Origin: Deltaproteobacteria bacterium
GTDB lineage: Bacteria; Myxococcota_A; UBA9160; UBA6930
DNA: 53,489 nucleotides
NCBI GenBank assembly: GCA_029261815.1
Contig: JAJDAQ010000124.1
Span: 1-53,489, forward strand
Reading direction: 5' to 3'
The notes under the pieces are model-generated. The model was not told the DNA's origin and did no database searches. It worked only from the letters and a program-made list of their open reading frames with translations. Below are positions 42,247 to 49,792 of the stretch, one piece after another (position 1 is the stretch's first letter; the number at the start of each line of letters is the position of its first letter). Position numbers and translations under genes: made by a program.

Positions 42247-43437
42247 ATGAAATTCGGCGTCTTCTACGAACACCAGTTGCCGCGGCCTTGGGACGAAGAG
42301 AGCGAGTATCGCCTCCTCCAGCAGTCTCTCGACCAGATCGAACTCGCCGACGGGCTCGGCTTCGACTACGCGTGGGAGGTCGAGCACCACTTCCTCGAGG
42401 AGTACTCGCACTCATCGGCACCCGAGGTCTTTCTCGCGGCCGCGAGCCAGCGAACCAAGAACATCCGGCTCGGCCACGGCATCGTGCAGCTCACGACGAA
42501 TCATCCGGCTCGGGTCGCTGAACGGGTCGCGACGCTCGACCTGATCTCGAACGGTCGCGTCGAACTCGGAATCGGAGAGGGCTCGAGCGTCACGGAGCTG
42601 CATCCGTTCGATCGCAAGTTCCGGGACAAGCGCGCCGTCTGGGAAGACGCGGTGCGTTGCATCCTGCCGATGTTCCAGAAGGAGGCATGGGAGTACCACG
42701 GGGAGTACTTCGACTTCCCGCTCCGAAACGTGGTGCCGAAGCCGCGCCAGAAGCCACACCCTCCCCTCTGGGTCGCATGCTCGCAGTTCGAGACGATCGA
42801 AATGTGCGGGCATCGCGGGATGGGCGTTCTCTCCTTCCAGTTCATCTCGTCGGACATGGCACAAGCCTGGGTGCACGCGTACTACAACGCGTACACCAAG
42901 CGCCTCGAGCCCCTCGCCGAATACGCCACGAACCCGAACGTGGCGGTCGTCAGCCAGTTCATGTGCGCCGAGACAGACGAAGAGGCACTCGCGAAAGCCG
43001 ACGGCTCGAGTTTCTTCCAGTTCGCCCTGCTCTTCTACAACCGGCACGGACCCGTCGTGCCGGGGTCGATCAGCCTCTGGGACGAGTACCAGAAGTGGCG
43101 CGAGACCGAAGAAGGATTGAAGATGCGACGCAACAGCGGCCTCATCGGCTCGCCGGAAACGATCCGTGAACGGCTCCGGAAGTTCGAGGCCTCTCACGTC
43201 GACCAGGTCATCCTGATCAACCAGGCGGGACGCAACACCCACGAGGACATCTGCGACAGCCTCGAGATGTTTGCGAACGAAGTCATGCCGGAGTTCCACG
43301 AGCGCGACGGCGAACACCAGGAATGGAAGCAGAAGGTGTTGTCCGGCGAACTCGAGTTGGAAGAGATCGACCCGACGAACCTGACACCCGTGTCGCTGCA
43401 GAATCCTGATTGGAAGAAGAAGCACGGGATCGACTGA
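42247..43437 (+). CDS. LLM-class flavin-dependent oxidoreductase (luciferase-like)
   Basis: 396 residues. Bacterial luciferase-like TIM barrel: MKFGVFYEHQLPRPW at the N-terminus, EHHFLEEYSHSSAPEVFLAAASQRTKNIRLGHGI (about residues 46-80), RVAERVATLDLISNGRVELGIGEG (about residues 88-115) and a C-terminal GSPETIRERLRKFEASHVDQVILINQ. It uses FMNH2 or F420 to oxidise an unknown substrate. No Shine-Dalgarno is seen before the ATG at 42247. Its VOC and deazaflavin-type neighbours suggest a shared degradative pathway. Confidence 0.92.
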   Translation: MKFGVFYEHQLPRPWDEESEYRLLQQSLDQIELADGLGFDYAWEVEHHFLEEYSHSSAPEVFLAAASQRTKNIRLGHGIVQLTTNHPARVAERVATLDLISNGRVELGIGEGSSVTELHPFDRKFRDKRAVWEDAVRCILPMFQKEAWEYHGEYFDFPLRNVVPKPRQKPHPPLWVACSQFETIEMCGHRGMGVLSFQFISSDMAQAWVHAYYNAYTKRLEPLAEYATNPNVAVVSQFMCAETDEEALAKADGSSFFQFALLFYNRHGPVVPGSISLWDEYQKWRETEEGLKMRRNSGLIGSPETIRERLRKFEASHVDQVILINQAGRNTHEDICDSLEMFANEVMPEFHERDGEHQEWKQKVLSGELELEEIDPTNLTPVSLQNPDWKKKHGID

Positions 43438-43494
43438 AACCGCCCCGGTCCTTCTCGCTGGGTGTCACGCGGTCAGGCGCGAAATCCGCTGCTG

Positions 43495-44037
43495 CTACGA
43501 AGCGTCGCTCATCCGTGTGAGCACTGTGCCAGGTGTGCTTCCGAACCAGATGTCTTCGCCCACGAGCTGTCCACTTTCATCTGCCGGCCACACCGTCAGG
43601 ATGAGGTTCTCGGACAGGTAACTCGCGTCCGGATCGATCGGCTCACCGTCAGCCTCCGTGGCGCCGCTTGCGATCAGGTCCGCTCCCGTCGTTTTCGTTC
43701 GCATATGGCCCTCGGTAACGACCGCGTGGTCGTCCACCACGATCCGCTGGATGTCGAACATGAAACGATGGTTCCCGGCCGCCATCATGTCCCGGTAGAA
43801 GACGCGGACCGCCTCGCGACCCTTGGGCCCCATATCGAAACCGAGGCCGCGCATGTGGTACTGCGGCGCGTCGACCAGCGTCGCCATCACACCATCGAGA
43901 TCGCCCGAGATCTCGGTCTGCATGTGATCGCGCACCTGGGTCAAGAGCTGCTTTCGGCGCGGGCTCTTCTCAACGGCAATGCGGCGATCGAGGGCCTCCC
44001 AACTGCGGTCCGGATCGAATCTCGCCGACTGCGGCAT
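43495..44037 (-). CDS. SnoaL/NTF2-like protein
   Basis: 180 residues, predicted NTF2/SnoaL-like cone fold: MQTEISGDLDGVMATLVDAPQYHM (helix and first strands), GREAVRVFYRDMMAAGNHRFMFDIQRIVVDDHAVVTEGHM. This fold is used by small polyketide cyclases, dehydratases and isomerases. The ATG at 44037 follows GGGGAGGGAAG, a strong ribosome site. It is convergent with the LLM gene (57 bp). Catalytic residues cannot be assigned with confidence. Confidence 0.78.
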   Translation of the reverse strand: MPQSARFDPDRSWEALDRRIAVEKSPRRKQLLTQVRDHMQTEISGDLDGVMATLVDAPQYHMRGLGFDMGPKGREAVRVFYRDMMAAGNHRFMFDIQRIVVDDHAVVTEGHMRTKTTGADLIASGATEADGEPIDPDASYLSENLILTVWPADESGQLVGEDIWFGSTPGTVLTRMSDAS

Positions 44038-44260
44038 GTCTTCCCTCCCCGTCGTCGACCATCGGGACGACCGACACGTTTCATGGCGACACGTTAGCTC
44101 GCCATGCCGGTCGGCTAGGCCGTTCTCGGCCGGAGAGCGATTCGTTCCAGACCCGAGCCCGTTTGTCTCCGGCTTTGGCATGCTCAACCAACCCGCCTGG
44201 ACGGACGAAGAGGAAGTGGGCTTCAAGGGGATCTGACAGCGAACGCCACGAAGGAACCGA

Positions 44261-44683
44261 ATGACCATTCAACGGATGACGCCGATCGCCGCAGTCCTGG
44301 TGGGCGCGGCTTCCCCTGCCTACGCGGATCCAGGCTTGTCATCACTGAAGGGCTTGATTCCGCTTTACGTCGCAGCAGCAGTCGTCTTCGTGTTGGCGTT
44401 CTACGTGTGGCCCGTGTGGCTGATCTTTCGCGCACAGAAGAAATTCGCAGAGGGTCGACTCTCTCGGAAGCAACTCCTGCTCCTGCTTTTCCCAGCAGCC
44501 CTGGTCGGACTCCTCGGTCTCGTCGACTTCCTGGGCCCGATCGGCCTGGTCTCGTCCCTCTTCTATGACCTGGGCGGAGCGCGGGCCTTGTCGGTCTACC
44601 CGGTATTCGTCGTGTTCAGCGCTTTCCTCGTCTATCGCGCCTGGTCCACGTATCAGTCCTGCAAGCGTCTTCCGGAGGCCTGA
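44261..44683 (+). CDS. Hypothetical membrane protein
   Basis: 140 residues, family not recognised. An N-terminal hydrophobic signal-like stretch (MTIQRMTPIAAVLVGAASPAYAD) precedes three TM helices (about residues 31-55, 70-92, 108-126), with basic loops. The ATG at 44261 follows GAAGGAA. It stands alone between minus-strand genes. No function proposed. Confidence 0.6.
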   Translation: MTIQRMTPIAAVLVGAASPAYADPGLSSLKGLIPLYVAAAVVFVLAFYVWPVWLIFRAQKKFAEGRLSRKQLLLLLFPAALVGLLGLVDFLGPIGLVSSLFYDLGGARALSVYPVFVVFSAFLVYRAWSTYQSCKRLPEA

Positions 44684-44726
44684 CGAAACCGCCACGGTCG
44701 GCAGGCTCTTCCGGCCGGCCGCGGAC

Positions 44727-45233
44727 TCAGCTGTCGTCCGGAATGTCCCGATCCAGGACCGTCTGGCGCCCTTCGCTACGGGCGTGGCGGATCGCCTCGT
44801 CGGCGACGCGCCGGACGATGTCCGAGAGCGGGCCGAGCGCCTTGTCCGACGTGTTGAAGCCAGACTGGCTGCGGATGTAATCCTTGAGGCGGCTTGCCAC
44901 GATCAGCACCTCCGTCGGAGCCGACGCGGTCGAGGTCGCCGCGCTGTCTGTCGAGCGGATGATGCGTCGCTTGCCTCCCCCCGGCGCGGAGGACGCAGCC
45001 TTCGGCTTTACTGCGGCCTTCGCAGGAGGATCTCCCGCCACCTTCTCCACGGCCCACGCCTCTCGGTGTCGCGCATCCGGCAGGTGGACCTCCCAGCAGC
45101 TCACCGAGCAGAAACGGAGTCCGGTGCGCTTCTGATTGCAGGTCGAAACACTGCAGACCCAGTACAACGCCCCATGTTGGATCGGTTCCTTGCACGCGTT
45201 GCAGCGCGCCCAGGCTTCCGCGTTCTCAGCCAT
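44727..45233 (-). CDS. Zinc-finger protein with C-terminal bacterial histone fold
   Basis: 168 residues, three parts. (1) Residues 8-60 hold a zinc-binding module C11-x2-C14, C27-x4-C32, C42-x3-C46 with H50 and H56 (FCSVSCWEVH), like ZZ/MYND-type cross-braced fingers. (2) A Lys/Ala/Pro-rich linker (65-107) with KPKAA and KRR basic motifs, like histone tails. (3) Residues 108-166 form a histone fold: VLIVASRLKDYIR (helix 1), DKALGPLSDIVRRVADEAIRHARSEG (helix 2), then the GRQTV loop and DRDI that match the archaeal GRKT-xxx-DI signature. Helix 3 is very short. Bacterial histones such as Bdellovibrio Bd0055 share VxSxxKxYI and GRKTV. A strong ribosome site AAGGGGA precedes the ATG. DNA binding is inferred from fold only. 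Confidence 0.78.
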   Translation of the reverse strand: MAENAEAWARCNACKEPIQHGALYWVCSVSTCNQKRTGLRFCSVSCWEVHLPDARHREAWAVEKVAGDPPAKAAVKPKAASSAPGGGKRRIIRSTDSAATSTASAPTEVLIVASRLKDYIRSQSGFNTSDKALGPLSDIVRRVADEAIRHARSEGRQTVLDRDIPDDS

Positions 45234-45337
45234 GCTTCCCCTTTGGTTGGGCCGAGCATAACGGCCTCTCCGGGGTCAGCACTCCTTGGATCGAGAGGAG
45301 TCGCCCCCGGCGCCGTCTCTCGATTTGGCGCGTTCGA

Positions 45338-45769
45338 TCAAGGCCGCTCGGTGCCGGGAACCTGAACCGGATGTTCGACGCGCTCACAGACCGGGCCCTG
45401 ACACACACCGAAGATGATGGTGGCTTCTACCGCTCGCGGATCGTCGGGAACGGCCACGGCATAACGAAGCTGTTCCTCGGTCGCCTCAGCAGCAGCATCG
45501 ACGCGTAGGCGCCGTGGCTCCGCGCCGACGGGCCCGACCCTGAACTCGAACGGGAACTCGACCGCGAGCTTCCACGGCGCACGCGGAACCACTACCACGT
45601 CGAGTTGCTTGCCCTGATGCGTCGCCGTAACGGTGAAGCGGCGCTCTTGATGCCGAGAGGTCGTGTCCTCCGCGCATCCGGATGCAACCAGGGCTGCGAC
45701 CACGACGAGCACGCCCCACGTCGTGAGACGTGCGGAGCGCGGCGGATTACGGAGAGGTTGAATGGGCAC
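45338..45769 (-). CDS. Hypothetical lipoprotein
   Basis: 143 residues. A hydrophobic signal (about residues 15-31) ends in LVASGC, a good lipobox (cleavage before Cys32). The mature part is mostly beta-like, with charged and Arg-rich segments and a Cys pair in VCQGPVCERVEH (about residues 123-134) that could form a disulfide. The GTG at 45769 has no clear ribosome site, so the start is uncertain; the lipobox fixes the mature N-terminus. It lies between the HTTM and histone-fold genes on the minus strand. Function unknown. Confidence 0.65.
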   Translation of the reverse strand: MPIQPLRNPPRSARLTTWGVLVVVAALVASGCAEDTTSRHQERRFTVTATHQGKQLDVVVVPRAPWKLAVEFPFEFRVGPVGAEPRRLRVDAAAEATEEQLRYAVAVPDDPRAVEATIIFGVCQGPVCERVEHPVQVPGTERP

Positions 45770-45844
45770 GGGCCAGGAGGGTACCGGCGATTCGACGGAT
45801 GGGCCGCGCGACGGGACGTCCCATGCCGAGGGGACCGGGGCCGA

Positions 45845-47266
45845 TCAATCCGTGAGCAGGAGCGGTTCCTGTGCGTCGCATTCCGTCCGTAACACCATCA
45901 ACCGGATCGGCGGGTCCTCGGTGCCATCGATATGGGTCAGTTCCTGAACGAAATCGATCGACACGTGGTCGATCCGCTGATCGCTCGGGGGATCGAGATT
46001 CCACTCCCGACAGAGGTAGGCGGCATACGCTTCCTTCTGCGCCGAGCGTTCTCGATTGGTGTGCAACTTGACCATGTACCCCATCCAACGATGGTTCGGA
46101 TACTGCGCCCCGACATCCGCGGGCTTGGTCCAACGGGGCGCACCTTCTTTGCGCTGGAGATCGACGAGCAGACCGTCTGCATGCCGGCCGGACAGCACGA
46201 ACCATCCATCCACGCGGCTCGGGTGCGGTGCGAACATGCTCCAGCGCTGATCCAGCCCGACCTGACGAGCGATCTCGTTGACGCCCGCTGGCAGCCACGT
46301 CGCATTGCGTGGCTTCAGCGAGTCGACATTCACGAGCAATACCAGCAACAGCAGGCCCACGACGGCCGCTTGCTTCCAGCGGGGATCGCTCAGGCGGGGC
46401 TTGGCCCCAGCACCCGGCAGCTCAGCCCCCAGGAACCGATCCCAGAAGATCGCAGGAAGGAATGGAATCCAGGCCACGATGCAGACGAATGGGAAGTGGC
46501 CCAACCGCATTGTGGCCGCGATCCCCAGATGAAAGGCGACGAATGAGGCTACCAATAGAATCCGGACCGCCGCGGTCCGCAGCGGCGAGAACACCAGCAA
46601 TGCCGCCACGACTTCGAGGCCTAGCGTCGCGTAGGTGAGTGCCTCGCACAGGAGCGGCCAGCCAGCGAGTACTCGACCGAATGGCCGAACCAGTTGATCG
46701 AAGAGGAGTGCGACCCGAAGCGCATCGCCTTCCATCCACATCGGATCGATCTTGAGCAGACCCGAGAAGAAGTAGATTCCCGCGATCTGGAATTGATAGG
46801 CGGCCGCGCCGAAGCTCAGCGCACCAGACCCCGTTGGGTCGCTTTGCGAACGGCCACCCAGTGGCATGAACAGCGCCCAGAACAGCATCACCCGCAGGAA
46901 GCGGTCGCCGAAGTTCAACACGTAGGGGTTGCGGGCCATCAGGCTGCACCAGAGCAGCCAGCACACGAATGTGGCGAGACGCGTGGCACGGCCGGAACTG
47001 AGGAGCACGCCGGCCGCACCGAGGACACCGAGGAGCATCGCCGTGGGAACTGGATCTCCGCTCAGGAAGAACGCGCGAAACAAGAGCGGGGGCGGGTGCT
47101 CGGCTTCCACCAACGCGCGAGGGACTGCCCCGAAGTCCGTATAGAACGCTCCGAGGTCCAGGAACCGGAACACCACGTCGACAACGACGATGAGTCCCAG
47201 CGCGACGCGGAACGCCACCAACGCACGTGCGTCGATCTCCAGCACTTTGCTGAAGCGCCGATTCAT
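45845..47266 (-). CDS. HTTM-domain membrane protein (gamma-carboxylase-like)
   Basis: 473 residues from the ATG at 47266. About eight TM helices in the first 300 residues, with family features of the HTTM domain (related to vitamin-K-dependent gamma-glutamyl carboxylase): ALVAFRVALGLIVVVDVVFRF at the start, LMARNPYVLNFGDRFLRVMLFWALFMPLG, and FQIAGIYFFSGLLKIDPMWMEGDALRVAL. The soluble C-terminal part (about residues 330-473) contains WSMFAPHPSRVDGWFVLSG. HTTM proteins are often next to unrelated envelope genes and of unknown role. It is divergent from the TPR gene with a 75-bp gap. Confidence 0.88.
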   Translation of the reverse strand: MNRRFSKVLEIDARALVAFRVALGLIVVVDVVFRFLDLGAFYTDFGAVPRALVEAEHPPPLLFRAFFLSGDPVPTAMLLGVLGAAGVLLSSGRATRLATFVCWLLWCSLMARNPYVLNFGDRFLRVMLFWALFMPLGGRSQSDPTGSGALSFGAAAYQFQIAGIYFFSGLLKIDPMWMEGDALRVALLFDQLVRPFGRVLAGWPLLCEALTYATLGLEVVAALLVFSPLRTAAVRILLVASFVAFHLGIAATMRLGHFPFVCIVAWIPFLPAIFWDRFLGAELPGAGAKPRLSDPRWKQAAVVGLLLLVLLVNVDSLKPRNATWLPAGVNEIARQVGLDQRWSMFAPHPSRVDGWFVLSGRHADGLLVDLQRKEGAPRWTKPADVGAQYPNHRWMGYMVKLHTNRERSAQKEAYAAYLCREWNLDPPSDQRIDHVSIDFVQELTHIDGTEDPPIRLMVLRTECDAQEPLLLTD

Positions 47267-47341
47267 GCAAGCACCTCGCTGGCTCGCCCGCCGGGAAGCC
47301 CATGCGATAGGCTCCTTCGGATGTTCGGACGAAGACACCCG

Positions 47342-49789
47342 ATGCCTACTGCTCGCGCCTTCACGATCGCGACGCTCCTCTGTGCCATCGGGCTCCTAGG
47401 CTGCCAGGATCCGGCAGAGAAGCTCGCAGAGCACCTGGAGCGAGGCAAGCAGTTCGCAGCAGACGGTCGCTACACGGAAGCGGTCATCGAGTATCGCAAC
47501 GCGCTCGCCGTCGACCCCACCCACGCTGACACGCATTGGGCGATGGCGCTCGCCTACCGGGATGCTGGGGAGCCGGCCAAGGCCTTCTGGGAACTACAGG
47601 AGACCGTGCGCCTCGATCCGGAGAATGTTCAAGCGAAGATCTTCTACAGTCGGACCCTGGCCCTCGGCTCCAGCGAGGAAGCGCTAGGCGAGGCCGTCGT
47701 GATCGCTGAGGAGGCCGTGGGGCAGGCACCCTCCAACCCCGAGGCACAGATCGCGCTCGGACGCGCGCTTCAGGCGGTCGGTCGTTATGCCGACGCCGAT
47801 GTCGCATTCCGCGAAGCGGCACGACTCGCTCCTGGATCTGCGGAGCCTCTCCGCAGACTCGCCAACGTCCACCGAATCATGGGCGACCATGAGGATGCCG
47901 AACGCGTCTATCGGGAAGCCGTCGAGGTCGAACCGGACTACGCGTCCTACATCAACCTCGCGGTACTTCTGCTCGGACTCGAAGGGAGAGCGCTCGACGC
48001 TGAAGACGCGCTACGAAGCGCCGTTGACACGGCCTCCGGTGCCGATCGCGTCCAGGCCGTCGGCGTCTACGCAGGCTTCCTGATCTCGACCGATCGGACC
48101 GAGGAGGCCGAGCAGGCCCTTCAGGCGCAGCTCGATGAATTCGGCCGCAACCAGCCGGAACTCGTGTACGCGCTTGCGAGCCTTCGAGAACGTCGGGGCG
48201 ACTTCGAAGATGCGGAAACCGTGCTGCAAGCCGCCGCCGAAGCCGCTCCAGGTGAGGTCGGTCCGCAACTGACGCTGGCGGCCTTCCGCGACCAGCACGG
48301 AGATCCAGAGGGTGCGATGCGCGCCGTCGACGACGCGCTCGCGATCGACCCGACCGATCCCGCGGCACGCCTGCGACGCGCCTCACTCATGGGGGCGTCG
48401 GGCATCGCGAGCCGCGATGCGGCAGCCATCACCCTGGCCCGTCGAATCCTCGACGAGTTGATCGATAGCGGGGGACGGAGCGTCGGAGACGCGCTCGCGG
48501 CAAAGGGCCGCCTCGACCTCGCGGAGGGCAAGTACCGCGAAGCCGAGGTCTCGCTACGACGCGCGATCGATCTCAACACACTCTCGTGGCGGGAGCAGTA
48601 CCTGCTTGGCGCCGCACTCTTTGCCCGCGGCGACGCCCTCCACGCGCGAACGGAACTCGCGCGTGCGGACGCCCTCGGCGGCAACGGGGACGCGTTCCAT
48701 TCGCTCCGGGCACGCGTCCATGCCGCGCTTGGCGAACCTGAAGTCGCCGTCGAGATCGGGCGCAACACGCTGCGCCGCGCTCCCGAAGACGTGCTTCTGC
48801 GGCTGGCGCTGGTCCAGGCCTACCTCGCTTCCGGACGCGGGGCGGACGCCCGAGCCTTGATCGCCGAAGTTCCCGTGAACGCACGAGACCCGCGGCTCCA
48901 TTTCGCAAATGGCCGACTCGAGCAGCGGGCCGGAAATCGGATTGCGGCCCGGGAGAGCTTCGAGGCCGCCTGGCAGCTGGACCCGACCCGGCCCGGCATC
49001 CTGGCTGCACTGCTCGAACTGGATGCCCTGGAGGGTCGCTTGGACGAATCTGCTGACCGGATCGACGGCGCGGCCAGCCAGCAGCCCGACAACGCGAAAC
49101 TCGTGCGGCTCCAGGCACGCGTTTCCCTGTTGGGGAGTGACCTCGACGCCGCGAAGATCGGGCTGGAGCGCGCGATCCAGCTCGATCCGAATGATCTCCA
49201 GTCGTACAACGATCTCGCCGGGCTGCTTGCCCGAAGCGGAGAGACCGCCGCCGTGGTCGAGACGTACGAGCGGGCACTTGACGCGAACCCCGAGCAGCCG
49301 CAGCTGAACCTGCTGATCGGAATGCTCTACGAGCGGCGCGGCCGCCTTCCGGACGCGATAGCGCGGTACGAAGTCGCCGCCAGCGGAGCGAAAGGCCTGG
49401 CACTTGCCAAGAACAACCTCGCCTATCTGTTGGCCGAGACCGGCGGCGACCTGGGGCAGGCACTCGTTCTGGCGACCGAGGCCAAGGAACGCTTCCCGGA
49501 CGATGCGAACGTGGCGGATACGCTGGGTTGGGTCCTGCACAAGAAGGGCCTCACCACGGCCGCCATCGGCTACCTCCGCGAGGCCGAACGCAAGACGCCC
49601 CCGGGCGATGCGGCCCTGGGCATGACCCGCCTCCACCTTGCGGTGGCGTACGAAGCGAATGGTGAGACGGACAACGCGACCCAGGCCCTCGCGCGCGCGC
49701 TCGAACCCCATGGCCCCGATCCTGCGCCGGATGATCCGCCGTGGGCCGCTGAAGCGCGGGCGATGCTCGATCGCCTGCGCGGCGCCTGA
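47342..49789 (+). CDS. TPR-repeat lipoprotein
   Basis: 815 residues. A signal peptide ends in IGLLGC (lipobox, Cys at about residue 20), followed by tandem tetratricopeptide repeats over almost the entire mature protein (more than a dozen), e.g. GRYTEAVIEYRNALAVDPTHADTHWAMALAY, GRYADADVAFREAARLAPGSAE and GETAAVVETYERALDANPEQPQ. TPR solenoids mediate protein-protein interaction; a periplasmic TPR lipoprotein (PrsT-like) accompanies PEP-CTERM/exopolysaccharide systems in some bacteria. The ATG at 47342 is preferred to 47321 by signal peptide structure; neither has a strong ribosome site. The next gene, an FG-GAP/thioredoxin-like protein, starts 3 bp after its stop. Confidence 0.88.
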   Translation: MPTARAFTIATLLCAIGLLGCQDPAEKLAEHLERGKQFAADGRYTEAVIEYRNALAVDPTHADTHWAMALAYRDAGEPAKAFWELQETVRLDPENVQAKIFYSRTLALGSSEEALGEAVVIAEEAVGQAPSNPEAQIALGRALQAVGRYADADVAFREAARLAPGSAEPLRRLANVHRIMGDHEDAERVYREAVEVEPDYASYINLAVLLLGLEGRALDAEDALRSAVDTASGADRVQAVGVYAGFLISTDRTEEAEQALQAQLDEFGRNQPELVYALASLRERRGDFEDAETVLQAAAEAAPGEVGPQLTLAAFRDQHGDPEGAMRAVDDALAIDPTDPAARLRRASLMGASGIASRDAAAITLARRILDELIDSGGRSVGDALAAKGRLDLAEGKYREAEVSLRRAIDLNTLSWREQYLLGAALFARGDALHARTELARADALGGNGDAFHSLRARVHAALGEPEVAVEIGRNTLRRAPEDVLLRLALVQAYLASGRGADARALIAEVPVNARDPRLHFANGRLEQRAGNRIAARESFEAAWQLDPTRPGILAALLELDALEGRLDESADRIDGAASQQPDNAKLVRLQARVSLLGSDLDAAKIGLERAIQLDPNDLQSYNDLAGLLARSGETAAVVETYERALDANPEQPQLNLLIGMLYERRGRLPDAIARYEVAASGAKGLALAKNNLAYLLAETGGDLGQALVLATEAKERFPDDANVADTLGWVLHKKGLTTAAIGYLREAERKTPPGDAALGMTRLHLAVAYEANGETDNATQALARALEPHGPDPAPDDPPWAAEARAMLDRLRGA

Positions 49790-49792
49790 CCC

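Noticed and set aside
46694..47341. N-terminal extension of the TPR protein frame
   Set aside because: Antisense to the HTTM gene and lacking TPRs; the lipoprotein signal begins at 47342.
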